This document shows, piece by piece, positions 32,131 through 41,762 of a stretch of 64,000 bases of DNA (positions within the stretch are counted from its first letter, which is position 1; each line of letters begins with the position of its first letter). The DNA lies in the NCBI GenBank assembly GCA_936432065.2, contig OW386292.2:101017829-101081828 (forward strand), in the 5' to 3' direction. A program made the position numbers and the translations under genes. The notes under the pieces are model-generated. The model was not told the DNA's origin, did not search any database, and saw only the letters and a program-made list of their open reading frames with translations. Source of the stretch: Rutpela maculata (lineage: Eukaryota > Arthropoda > Insecta > Coleoptera > Cerambycidae).

Positions 32131-34047
32131 ACTTACCCTCGACAACCTCAAATATCGAATTCACGTATCCGTTAATAAAAACTTCTTCTAAAGACGAAAA
32201 ATTATTACACATACCATTTTGGATACAAAATGTTTGTTATAAGGCAATTATTGATACTGGATCAACAAAATCATACATTGGTAATGGAATTAGGAATATT
32301 CCAGCTGTCAAGACTTCCTGTGAAAAAGTAAATAGTATCTTCGCGCAACTGGCAAACGGTGAATGTATTCCTATGCAAGAAATGTACGAGATCCCTTTTA
32401 AACTAGAAGAGAAAGCATGCACGGAAGTATTTTCGTTTCTTCACTTGAGCAACTTAACTGAAGACGTCTTGTTAGGAATGCAGTTCCTACAAAATAGAAA
32501 CGCGATGTTGGATATCCAAAATAATCGAATTATTTTTAATAACAAAAATTTTATGCCAGAAATGACAGAAAATGAAAACTTGACAGAAGTAAAAAAAGAT
32601 GAAACCGTGAATAGACAGCAATTATTTTCAAACAAGGAACATACAAAGCTTGTAGCAGAAGATGAATTTACAGAAGAAGAAGAAATCAGCGAATTCTTAA
32701 AAGAAGAAATTAAAAAATTTCAAGGATTGACAGGCCCCACGTCATTGATAGAACATTCAATACGTTTAAATGACAATACCTCTATCAAACAAAGGTATTA
32801 TCCTCAGAACCCAAGAATGCAAGAAATCATTCATGACGAAGTAAACAGGATGTTGGATGAAGATATTATTGAGAAATCATCGAGTGCTTGGAGTTCGCCG
32901 GTAGTCATCGTACGAAAGACGGGAAACCTCGATTCTGCATAGATTTCAGAAAACTTAACAGTGTAACCCGGAAGGATGCTTATCCTTTACCTTTCATTAA
33001 TTCAATTTTAGACAAATTGAGGAATTCTAAATACTTTACTTCGCTAGACCTCAAGCAAGGATATTGGCAATTACCTCTTACAGAGGAGAGTAAACCACTC
33101 ACAGCTTTCACAGTTCCTGGGCAGGGCTTATTTCAGGTTAAAGTAATGCCTTTCGGACTACATTCGGCAGGAGCAACTTTTCAAAGATTACTAGATACTC
33201 TGATAGGACCAAAATTAGAACCTTACGCTTTTGCTTATTTGGACGATATTATTATACTAGGAGAAAACTTAGAAAAACATAAAGAAAACGTAAGAGAATT
33301 GAAATATAACGTAGAAAAATGTGCTTTCTTCAAGAAAGAACTAAAATATCTTGGTCACATCGTTTCAGATAGAGGAATCCAAACCGACCCAGATAAAGTA
33401 GCAGCGATATTAATAATTCAATCTCCCAAATCAATAAGAGAATTAAGAAGATTTATAGGAATCACTTCTTGGTACCGTCGATTCATTCCACAATACTCCA
33501 AGATAATAGGACCGTTAACTAACTTGTTAAAGAAAAAGCAAAAATGGCTATGAACATAAGAGCAAGAAGACGCATTCATAAAGTTAAAACAAACTTTAAC
33601 TCAAGCCCCGATATTATCGGGACCAGATTTTAATGAACCTTTTATTTTGCAAACGGATGCTAGCGACCTAGGATTAGGAGCGGCTTTGATCCAGAAAATT
33701 GAAGGACAAGATAAAGTCATAGCATACGCTAGTAGAACTCTAACAGAACTAGAACGCAAATACTCCACGACCGAAAAAGAATGCGCAGCGATCGTTTGTA
33801 TCAAAAAGCATCATCATTATCTCGATCAATATCATTTTACCGTCTAGACAGATCACCAATCACTAAAATGGCTACAGACGTTAAAAAATCCAACAGGGCG
33901 TTTAGCCAGATGGGTAATAGATTTACAACAATGTTTTGATGTCAAATACCGTAAGGGAGTTTTAAATCAACTAGCCGATACGCTGTCACGTCAACCTTTA
34001 CCCTACTACGACGAGGAAGTTAATCAGGTAAATTTAATCGAGCAAAC
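32091..34047 (+). pseudogene. Pol part 1: aspartic protease, reverse transcriptase, RNase H
   Basis: Protease: AIIDTGSTKSYIG (catalytic DTG at about 32253) and the flap/end motif VLLGMQFL. Reverse transcriptase: SSAWSSPVVIV, then after a one-base frame change near 32920 RFCIDFRKLN, TSLDLKQGYWQ (motif A), MPFGLHSAGATFQR (motif B), FAYLDDIIIL (catalytic YLDD) and LGHIVS. RNase H: LQTDASDLGLGAAL (first catalytic Asp), KEYA-type EKECAAIV, and TDHQSLKWL. Stops at 33551-33553, 33557-33559 and 33845-33847 break it. The sequence is cut at VNLIEQ by the 3.7-kb insertion. Confidence 0.9.
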
Positions 34048-34108
34048 TGTTATAGTCCGGCTGAAATTAAGCCAGCCAATCAGAATGCTGCATTTCTCCC
34101 CGGTCTAG

Positions 34109-34144
34109 TATAAATATAATTGCGACACTGAGACGCCATCAGTC
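34109..34144 (+). promoter_or_regulatory. LTR core promoter: TATA box plus initiator
   Basis: TATAAATA at 34109-34116 and TCAGTC at 34139-34144, with the initiator A 32 bases after the first T. This is the canonical arthropod Pol II spacing and supports the LTR reading of the insertion. Confidence 0.7.
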
Positions 34145-35924
34145 ATTCGCAGTGCACTCTCCACGTCGCTTCGGGACTCGATCATCTTTCTTCTGCCACC
34201 GAGGGAGCCCACAGCGGTAACCCCAGTGGGCCCATATTCATTTCCACCACCGAGGGAGCTCTTTGCAGTAACCCCAGCTGGTCCAGCAACATTTTACAAT
34301 CATAATCGTTACCATACTGATGAAATCTTTCCACGTCAGCTTTTACAGCTAGAAACACCAGCTATATTGGCGACTGACAAGTGTTAATCACATCTTTATC
34401 TAACAATACGCGAACCGTGAGTTAGGGAAAGTTTTGGCTACCTTACCAACAGGTGAAATTAATATAATATAAGGTATTACTCGACCCGAGTGTTTAAATG
34501 AATGAGTGACTCCTTTTTCTTTCCTTATCCTACCAGAGCTGGGCTCAAACCCCCTCAGCTCGCAGGAGGACAAGCTGTCAGAAGAAATACATATTTAAAA
34601 CGAGCATAAGGCCTCGCAACGTCTATTTATTTCCCAAAGTGATTTTAAAACAAAGTGCTTTCTACACCGGACATACAAGGTAAAGAACCACTACAAACTT
34701 TAACCTGGGTAGCGGGGCCGTCAGCCTGCAGCCCCAGCTGATCAGACATTCAGTGCTTTGAACTCTCTGTGGAGGTTCAACTCAAAAAACATTAACCTAG
34801 GTCGGGGCCGTCCGCCTGCCAGCGCCTAGTAACATTCTTGCTAAACGAACTCTCTGCTGAGGTTCGAATCAGGACAAAGACTTTCTTACTTTGCTAGCCC
34901 TCTTCTAGGGAGTCCCTAGTTTAACGTAGAGTCAGTGCCTAGACATTAAGCTACGGAGAAGCCAGCCAGCTGAGCAGAAAGTGAAATTTGTTCATGTACA
35001 TTTCTTACAGCCAAGTTGCCGAGTTCCAGCCCTGCAGCAAAGGGGGATCGCTTGTGCCGCGCCGATTACTCACTAACTAGCATTCACCAGGTCTCCAGGT
35101 GCCTCGTAGAAGTTGACTCGCGTAAATAAGTAGCACAAGCCGTCTTCCCAAATGCACCACTAATAATTCACCAATAAGTCTGTAACTTTTGTATTTTGAA
35201 AAAATGTAAACTTTTGTGAAGTGCGAACGCCGTTCTGACGAACGCAGAAAGCATCCCCCAGGTGCACACGGCGCCGAAATCAGTATTAAGAAAATTAAAT
35301 TTTTTCGGGTCACCTCTGAAACACGTTTCCGTTGGGGGCCAAACATTAAGCACCGCCTCGGACGTTCTCAATTCAAACCCAACACCAACTACGCTTCGTT
35401 GTATGAGTGCAAGCATTCACATACATCAAGACTACCCAGGTAGCAAGGGTACGTTATAATGACGTCAAAATCTGGCGATTCTGGTCAAAAAGACGTCAGG
35501 GCACCAAAAATCGACGACAGAATGACGTCTTATAAATGACATTAAAATGACGTGCTACAAATCACGTCATATTGTCGTCTTTTTTTGGTGTTAAATTTAT
35601 TTATATTTTATCGGATTACAAACTTTAAAACCCGCTAATGGCATTTTGTTATCGTAACCAGAGTGTAAAGTTTAAAAAAAAATAAACCGTGTCGTGAGGG
35701 ATAAGTATTGGCGTTTTTATTCAAGGATATAATGTTTTTTAACATTATCCAAAATAATTTTTATTCAAAAGAGTTTGCAAAGATTCGGCAGTTTATTTGT
35801 TTAAACTATATTTCTATCTATTCTTTTAATAATAAAATTAGATTAAAATGCATTAAAAAGCAAAATCTATCTGTTGCGTGTTCCAGTTCCAACTATAAAG
35901 TCTTTAGGTAATTAACCTCAGAAA

Positions 35925-36004
35925 GGTTGATGGCTGAGTGCTTAAGGCGTCGTCTTCCGAGTCATGAGGTCGGCGGTTCGGTCCCTGCTCACTGCGTTTT
36001 TTTT
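35925..36004 (+). ncRNA. tRNA-Ser/Leu-like sequence, Pol III unit or SINE head
   Basis: An A-box-like TGGCTGAGTGCTTAAGGCG and a B-box-like GGCGGTTCGGTCCC are spaced as in a class II tRNA, and the sequence ends in a run of T (a Pol III terminator). The acceptor arms do not pair, so it is not a working tRNA gene. It is likely a tRNA-derived SINE head or pseudogene. Confidence 0.5.
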
Positions 36005-36579
36005 ATTGGGAAAAAAATTTTATTTGTTTTTTTTTTTAAGGTAATAATTGCTTATTGGTTTTTTTCAATTTTAGGTCTGTTTTAGACCATTAAATATTCT
36101 ATTTATGTTGTAGATGACGATATTACACCTTTACCGTTTTTCTCCAACACGCTTCCCAGGTTTGTATAAGTACCTCAACTTAAAACTTTAATTCTTAAAA
36201 TAGTTGACTCCTGACTTCCCCTTCGCCGCTCATCAAATTTGAGATAAGGAAAATTTTTTTTTCGGATTTCTCCCTCTCTGCTCTTCAATTTCGAGATCTG
36301 GGGAAAATATATTTTTTTTAACGAACCGCCACTAATACTAATTAATGCAATAATTATGTTCAACAACTACTTGTACTTCTCAGGTGACACTGGTGACAGT
36401 TTAATTAAATTAAATAAGTTCTTCTTAATAATTATAAATAAATAAAAATACTAGTCTACTCGAAGCGAGAACCTGAAAGATTTTCATATATTTTAAATAA
36501 GGCAAGAAATTCAATTTCACATAATAAAGACTTCATTCACCACAATAAATACTGCTTTTAGCATCCGAAATAGCAGTCG

Positions 36580-36662
36580 CCAAGATAGCTCAGTTGGTTG
36601 AAGCGTCAGTAGTGTAATACGGACAACGGGAGACGTGTAGGTTCGAATCCTATGGATCGCAA
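36580..36662 (+). ncRNA. tRNA-like sequence (degenerate)
   Basis: TAGCTCAGTTGGTTGAAGCG (A box and D arm) and GGTTCGAATCC (B box) are near consensus. The acceptor arm pairs poorly and the anticodon arm is too long, so this is a tRNA-derived relic rather than a functional tRNA. Confidence 0.5.
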
Positions 36663-37785
36663 TTGGTGTAAAGGTAAGTAAAAATGAATTTAATAACTTA
36701 ATAAACATTATAATTTGCAGGCAACTCTTGTGAGAAAAAGTTGGAGTGATTGTAAACAATATTAGATATGTTAATGTAAATAAAATTACGGATGGTTAAC
36801 AAACAAATTCATTAGGATAAAACTTATTTATGCATTAATTATTTTATTTTTATCAAGTAGATTACTAACTAGTATGTAGTTTTATATGTTCCTATTACTA
36901 AAAACCTGTGGGGGGATTACCAAATATAACCTGAAAAAGACGTCATTCGTCTGAGACATTAGGAAGTCATTTTCACGTTTCATTTACGTCATCTAACTCG
37001 TCATTTCTCGTCACCCCTGACCATTTTTTCACGTCATTTTCACGTGCCTTTGCTACCTGGGTAGTCTCCCAACGTCAACTTCGTGGGGTGCGAGCGAATT
37101 AATTTTCCTCGCAGCCACAAAGACAATCTTCGACGTTCTTTCGAATTTTAACAGACAAATTTCGTGGTACTTTCGATTTTCACAAAGACAAATTTCAGCG
37201 GGCTTTCGAAAAATTTCGTGTCACTTTCGAATTTTTCTCGGCTTCAATTTCCAAGTGCGGGCCGCGTTTCACCATGTCGCGCGCCAGCAGCAGCACGGAC
37301 ACCGCCCCATTCATCTAAGAAGAGACTGGCAAAACTTACAAGAAGACCCGGCTCTCCGATTCTTTTTTCGCGACTTGACGCCAAGCCCTCAAACCACTGT
37401 CGTGACGAGCCCACACAGGAGGCAAATTTCTCCGCAAGCACACTCCGGACTCAACGTCCAGGACAGGGAACCAGAAGCACGCGCCGGGCGATCTGGGAGG
37501 CATGGAAGCCTGACCCACACGGCGAGGCCAGCTCTCTCTCGCCACAGTGCACAAGGAAGCACAGGTCAGAGCCAAGCTGGTGGAATGCAGATGCCGCAAG
37601 GTGTATGTTTCGAACAGGGACGTGGAACTGCACCTCTTTCGAGCCACAGCGACGCGCCGCTCCGAGGAGGGCACAGCCAGATGCGTCGAGACGCTAGGGA
37701 CGCGGAAATGCGAGGGCTCACCCCGGCGCTCTCACCATCAAATCACGACAACCCCCCTACGTTTCCCCCCCGTCGAAATCAAAAC

Positions 37786-38942
37786 ATCTTGTGCATGGTA
37801 TAATAAGAAAATGGAAGAAGTCCGAACTTCACCGGAGAGAAATCCAGACTATAAAATCATGAATAATAAATTGTATCGTCATTTCTTTGAACGTTCAGAC
37901 TTTTCGGAACCAGAACTGGCGGAACCATGGAAGTTATGCATACCAAAAAATATACGCCCGCTTATATTAAACGAAAATCATGATGACCCGATGGCCGGAC
38001 ATATGGGAATAGCCAAAACCGTAAAAAAAAATGGCGAAAAGATATTATTGGCCCGGAATGTTTAACGAAATCGCCGATTATGTCAGGAAATATCAAACGT
38101 GTCAGAAATATAAAATTAGTCATCGACAAACGAATGGTAAGAAGCGGTACTCATTTACGAAAGGACCTTGGGATATGGTCTGTATAGATATGATAGGACC
38201 ATTACCCACGTCATCTAGAGGCTTTAATTATTTGTTGGTTTTACAAGACCGTTTTACTAAATGGGTAGAAGTCCAACCCATGAGAAAAGTTACTTCTAAA
38301 ATAATAGTACCAATAATAAAAGAGAGAATAATCACTGGATTCGGATGTCCTCGAATGGTAATTACTGATAATGCCGCTCAATTCTATAGTAATATTTTCC
38401 AAAAGTTCGTGTCGGAAAATGGAATTAAACAAAGATTTATTCCGTTTTATTCACCTCAAAATAATCCAGTAGAGAGGACAAACCGAGTAATAAAAACAAT
38501 AATAGCACAATATTGTGAATCGAATCACAGAAGATGGGATAGATATATCAACGAACTTATGTTCGCTATCAACACGTCTCCGCACGACTCGACAGGATTT
38601 TCTCCTGCCTTCTTAAATTTCGGGCGAGAACTCGAAGTATCCAACGGATTATACATGAATGATCTCGAAGATGTTGGTCAACTATCGGACGAAACTCTTA
38701 CGGATCAAGAAATCAATTGTCAAGTAAAAAAGTTATGGCGTCTTCAAGAAACGTATGATTTAGTTCAGATTAACCTACAAAGAGCTCGTGGTGTTCTGGG
38801 GTTTTCTTCCAAACTGGCCCCGAAATTTGTTGGGCCATTTTCGATAATTAAGGTAGTATCACCAGTAATTATGAACTTACAGGACAATTCTGGTTATATA
38901 ATCGAAAACGTTCATGTAAAAGACCTCAAAATGGCACATTAA
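37786..38942 (+). pseudogene. Pol part 2: integrase
   Basis: Inserts element cDNA into the host genome. The N-terminal zinc-binding region reads HDDPMAGHMG with YQTCQKYK: the first Cys of the HHCC motif is Tyr. A one-base frame change in an A9 run near 38030 separates the two His from the rest. The catalytic core has all three acidic residues: CIDMIGPLP (D), ITDNAAQFY (D) and NPVERTNR (E), about 35 residues after the second D. The C-terminal domain ends with FVGPFSIIKV and VHVKDLK. The frame from 38031 to 38942 is open. Confidence 0.9.
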
Positions 38943-38965
38943 TTTTCTTTTCCTTCAGTTTACAA

Positions 38966-39262
38966 ATGACGCAGATCCAGATAAGGTTTCAGCAGCTATT
39001 CGGAGAAAGCCCGAAGGGAGAGAGGGACGAGATCCGAATCCAGGCGAAATTCCTCCAATTATTCGGGAAAAGTCCGAAGAGGAATAACTGCGACGACCCA
39101 AAATGGCAAGAATTGAAACGGCAGAATGAGGATTGGGTGTCTCGCTATATAACGAACAGCGATCCAGTCCAACAGAAAGCCCAGCCAAAGAAGCGTAGGA
39201 GGAAGAATCGCTACCGTTTCAAGCTAGCTTCAGGGGAGTGGATCACATCGAAGAGAAGATAA
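38966..39262 (+). CDS. Small basic ORF between integrase and 3' LTR
   Basis: A 98-codon frame starting at an ATG 21 bp after the integrase stop. It holds two similar segments (FQQLFGESPKGERDE and FLQLFGKSPKRNN) and ends in a strongly basic PKKRRRKNRYR tail that could be a nuclear or RNA-binding signal. It is not a recognisable env. It may be an extra gypsy gene or chance coding of the region before the polypurine tract. Confidence 0.4.
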   Translation: MTQIQIRFQQLFGESPKGERDEIRIQAKFLQLFGKSPKRNNCDDPKWQELKRQNEDWVSRYITNSDPVQQKAQPKKRRRKNRYRFKLASGEWITSKRR

Positions 39263-39342
39263 AAAAAAAATTTTGCTTGTATGTTCATTTGTTCACTTTT
39301 GCTTGTATGTTCATTCGTTTTTTTTTTGTAACGAAAAGGGGG

Positions 39343-39540
39343 TGTAACGGTGTATTTAATTTTACTCTTAAATGTAATAGTACAAACTAACGAGAGTGAA
39401 ATGGGTTTATCATAATGACCAGATCGTTCTAATTTAACTATAACAACGACGTAAATAATGATACGTCACGGACCTAGCAACCTTCCACTATAAAAGCCGC
39501 TGCAGGAGCTCAGAAATTCATTCAGTACTCTGCTAGCAGC
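39343..39540 (+). mobile_element. 3' LTR of the gypsy element (partial)
   Basis: A polypurine tract AAAAGGGGG (39334-39342) is followed by TGTAACGG, the expected LTR start. TATAAAAG at 39489-39496 and an initiator TCATTC at 39518-39523 place transcription start at 39520, 31 bases after the TATA. The U5 end is not found, since the Jockey element begins within about 60 bp. Confidence 0.7.
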
Positions 39541-39680
39541 GAAGCACGTCAGTGTAACTGTACCAGGAGTGAATTAGATTAGTGCATAGCATACAAATCA
39601 GTATTTATAAAAGTGTACCTAATAAGAATAACACACCTACACAAAAGGAAAGCCCTACAAAACTCTTATTTGCCCAAAAA

Positions 39681-41669
39681 ATGATACGAACGCCTAAGAA
39701 GAAAAACAGACACAGGAAAAAAACCCGTATGGTATGCGGAGACGACCTTGAACCCAACAATGAAACCGATGGCCACAACACAGACATGTCCAACAGGTAC
39801 GACGCTAACATGTCAGGCTCGTCTAAGTCCTCTAACCCCTCTAACCCCTATAATATATCGTACATAAATAATTATATACCTAACAATCCTAACAACAATT
39901 CTAACTCTTCCACTTCTAATTCATCTACTTATAAAACACCACTAACAACACCATTAACTCTAACCCCATTAGAATTTGTAGCAAGGCCGTTAAACTTCAA
40001 TACAAATAATTCATACTCTCAGCTCCCCTTAACATTCACTACCAATACAATCACCACAACAACAAATACTACGTCTACCACAGTTACTACCATCACTACC
40101 CAGGCGATAATACATTCCACCCCCATAACTTCACCAAACACCCAACAAACAATCCAAACTAATACACTCTCCGACACTGAAATGGCCCACATTTCGCCTC
40201 CACCATCTGACTTTTTCAAGCTCCCAAGCCCTAGATTGACAAAATCGGCTACCACAAAACAAACCGAAGATACCCAAACAAAAACGATGACGCAACTCAT
40301 TGACATATCCCCACCTGAGCTATTCGACAAACCACACGAACCTCTCCTTAAGCGTTTCCCTGCCCAAAAAAGACTGTTATCTCACTCATCACATGAAGAA
40401 TCTAAACAACAATCTCCTAAAAGATATCCTTCCCTCACATCACTAGACGCCATACAGGTCATAGAATCAGAATTTTCCCTCCCCCCCCCAATACAACGCA
40501 CCCAAACATCTCATAACCAACAAGCAAAAGTCCCCCCCCCGCAAACAAAAAACCCCACAAACTCACAACGCCGCCCACCAGCCATACATATATATACCCA
40601 AAAACACGCGGAAACAATAAGACTAATAAACACACAAACAAGTCCTATCCCTTCCTACAAATTCAACAACAACTCCCTCATCTGCTACCCTGCTGGGGCT
40701 AAAGAGCATGGCAAAATCATAAATATTCTATCTAGTAGAAATATCGAATTCTACTCCTATTCTATAAGAGAACAAAGACCACTCAAGGTTGTTATAAAAT
40801 ACATACCGACAGACATTGAACAAGAAGAAATCGAGTTCGACCTTAAGCTGAAAGAGCTCCCATTTACTAACATTTCAAGACTGACTCTCACACAAAATGG
40901 AAACAAAAAACAATCTAACATGCTACTCATAACCATTCCACAACAATCAGCCGATGCCTGGTACTCGCTCACGGAGCTCTGTGCCCTCAGGGTCACCGTG
41001 ACCGAGTACGTGAGACAAAGCCTCCCACAATGCTACAACTGCCAGGGTCTGGGACACTCCTCAGAGCTGTGCACCCGGGCCAGACGTTGCGTCAGGTGCG
41101 GTGGCACGCACGGGAATGACCCCTGCTCAGCAGAAAGGTGCAGATGCGCCAACTGCGGCGGGGACCACCCTGCAAGCTACAGGGGCTGCCCGCAGTACCT
41201 GGCAGCCAAGCAGAAACTAGACAACAGACAACCCCCACCACACATAAACCAACAAGCCAGCCCTAATACACAACCGACGCCAGGACAAAGAAAAACAAAC
41301 AACCCCCCTCCCCCCCCTCTCATAACCACTCCAGAACAAATCCAATTCCCCCCTCTATCCCAAAATACAGCAGACGCAATAACAAATCGTAACATACAAG
41401 CATGGAAAAATTTCAGAACTCAAGAAAAAACCCACCAGAATCCCCAGCCTAAACCTAAACAAATACATAACACACAATACATAAATAAGACACAAGCTCA
41501 AGACCAGAATGACAACCCCATCAGGGAAATTATCCAATGTTTAAAACAATTTAACCTACGAAAAATTTGGAGTATTATCAAAGACACAATAAACAGACTA
41601 AAACAGGCAACAGACCCCACCGAGAAAGTATTTATCTTGCTCGAGGCACTAACTGTATTTTTCGATTAA
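39681..41669 (+). CDS. Jockey ORF1: Gag-like zinc-knuckle protein
   Basis: 662 codons from the ATG at 39681; the frame is open from 39582 but without an earlier ATG. The first half is Thr/Asn/Pro/Ser-rich and disordered, beginning with a basic PKKKNRHRKKTR stretch. Residues about 375-455 match the PRE_C2HC domain (RPLKVVIKYIPTDIEQEEI...) of Jockey-type Gag. Three zinc knuckles follow: CYNCQGLGHSSELC, CVRCGGTHGNDPC and CANCGGDHPASYRGC. The C-terminal region is Gln/Pro-rich. It binds element RNA. It ends with TAA at 41667-41669, in the same frame as ORF2. Confidence 0.88.
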   Translation: MIRTPKKKNRHRKKTRMVCGDDLEPNNETDGHNTDMSNRYDANMSGSSKSSNPSNPYNISYINNYIPNNPNNNSNSSTSNSSTYKTPLTTPLTLTPLEFVARPLNFNTNNSYSQLPLTFTTNTITTTTNTTSTTVTTITTQAIIHSTPITSPNTQQTIQTNTLSDTEMAHISPPPSDFFKLPSPRLTKSATTKQTEDTQTKTMTQLIDISPPELFDKPHEPLLKRFPAQKRLLSHSSHEESKQQSPKRYPSLTSLDAIQVIESEFSLPPPIQRTQTSHNQQAKVPPPQTKNPTNSQRRPPAIHIYTQKHAETIRLINTQTSPIPSYKFNNNSLICYPAGAKEHGKIINILSSRNIEFYSYSIREQRPLKVVIKYIPTDIEQEEIEFDLKLKELPFTNISRLTLTQNGNKKQSNMLLITIPQQSADAWYSLTELCALRVTVTEYVRQSLPQCYNCQGLGHSSELCTRARRCVRCGGTHGNDPCSAERCRCANCGGDHPASYRGCPQYLAAKQKLDNRQPPPHINQQASPNTQPTPGQRKTNNPPPPPLITTPEQIQFPPLSQNTADAITNRNIQAWKNFRTQEKTHQNPQPKPKQIHNTQYINKTQAQDQNDNPIREIIQCLKQFNLRKIWSIIKDTINRLKQATDPTEKVFILLEALTVFFD

Positions 41670-41762
41670 GCCGGCAAAATTATCACACGTAAAAACAATA
41701 TTATATTTCTCCAATACAATGCCAACGGCCTTCGGCGTCAGAAGGTCGAGTTTCAACATTTC

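Larger units (their letters stand above)
35435..37061. mobile_element. 1.63-kb TA-flanked inverted-repeat element with TGACGTC-rich ends
   Basis: Ends CCCAGGTAGCAAGGG and GCTACCTGGG are inverted, and TA lies on each side (35433-35434 and 37062-37063). Subterminal regions (35455-35585 and 36935-37050) carry many copies of TGACGTC/GACGTCA-like and AAAATGACGT motifs in mirrored orientation. There is no transposase frame. The TA target suggests mobilisation by a Tc1/mariner-type enzyme, an inference. It contains two tRNA-like sequences. Confidence 0.75.
34048..37781 (+). mobile_element. 3.7-kb LTR-type insertion in gypsy pol (long solo LTR, itself interrupted)
   Basis: Begins TGTTATAG and ends GAAATCA, with AAAC on both sides (34044-34047 and 37782-37785). 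Removing it with one AAAC restores the pol frame. Near the left end lies a TATA box TATAAATA (34109-34116) and, 32 bases on, an initiator TCAGTC. Internal duplications include ACCGAGGGAGC...GTAACCCCAG (34199 and 34249) and CTCTCTG.GGAGGTTC (34762 and 34849). Without the 1.63-kb element inside, it is about 2.1 kb. The right part (37160-37780) is GC-rich with overlapping open frames of 177-182 codons that I cannot assign. A two-LTR structure was not found, so a solo LTR is favoured. Confidence 0.75.
30980..39540 (+). mobile_element. Ty3/gypsy LTR retrotransposon, decayed and nested
   Basis: Order gag, protease, RT, RNase H, [3.7-kb insertion], integrase, small basic ORF, polypurine tract, 3' LTR. 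The order RT-RH-IN and the FAYLDD RT motif place it in Ty3/gypsy. No 5' LTR or primer-binding site is seen upstream of gag; the region is an (AT)n array. The 3' LTR starts at 39343 and is cut off near 39540 by, or merges into, the Jockey element. No env-type frame follows integrase. It is inactive because of multiple stops and frameshifts. Confidence 0.9.

Noticed and set aside
36580..36662. Functional tRNA gene
   Set aside because: The B box is perfect but the acceptor and anticodon arms do not fold; kept only as tRNA-like.
40019..40330. Minus-strand open frames opposite Jockey ORF1 and ORF2 (also 41771-42175, 43181-43453, 44322-44669)
   Set aside because: Mirror frames of the C-rich plus-strand coding sequence; no domains.
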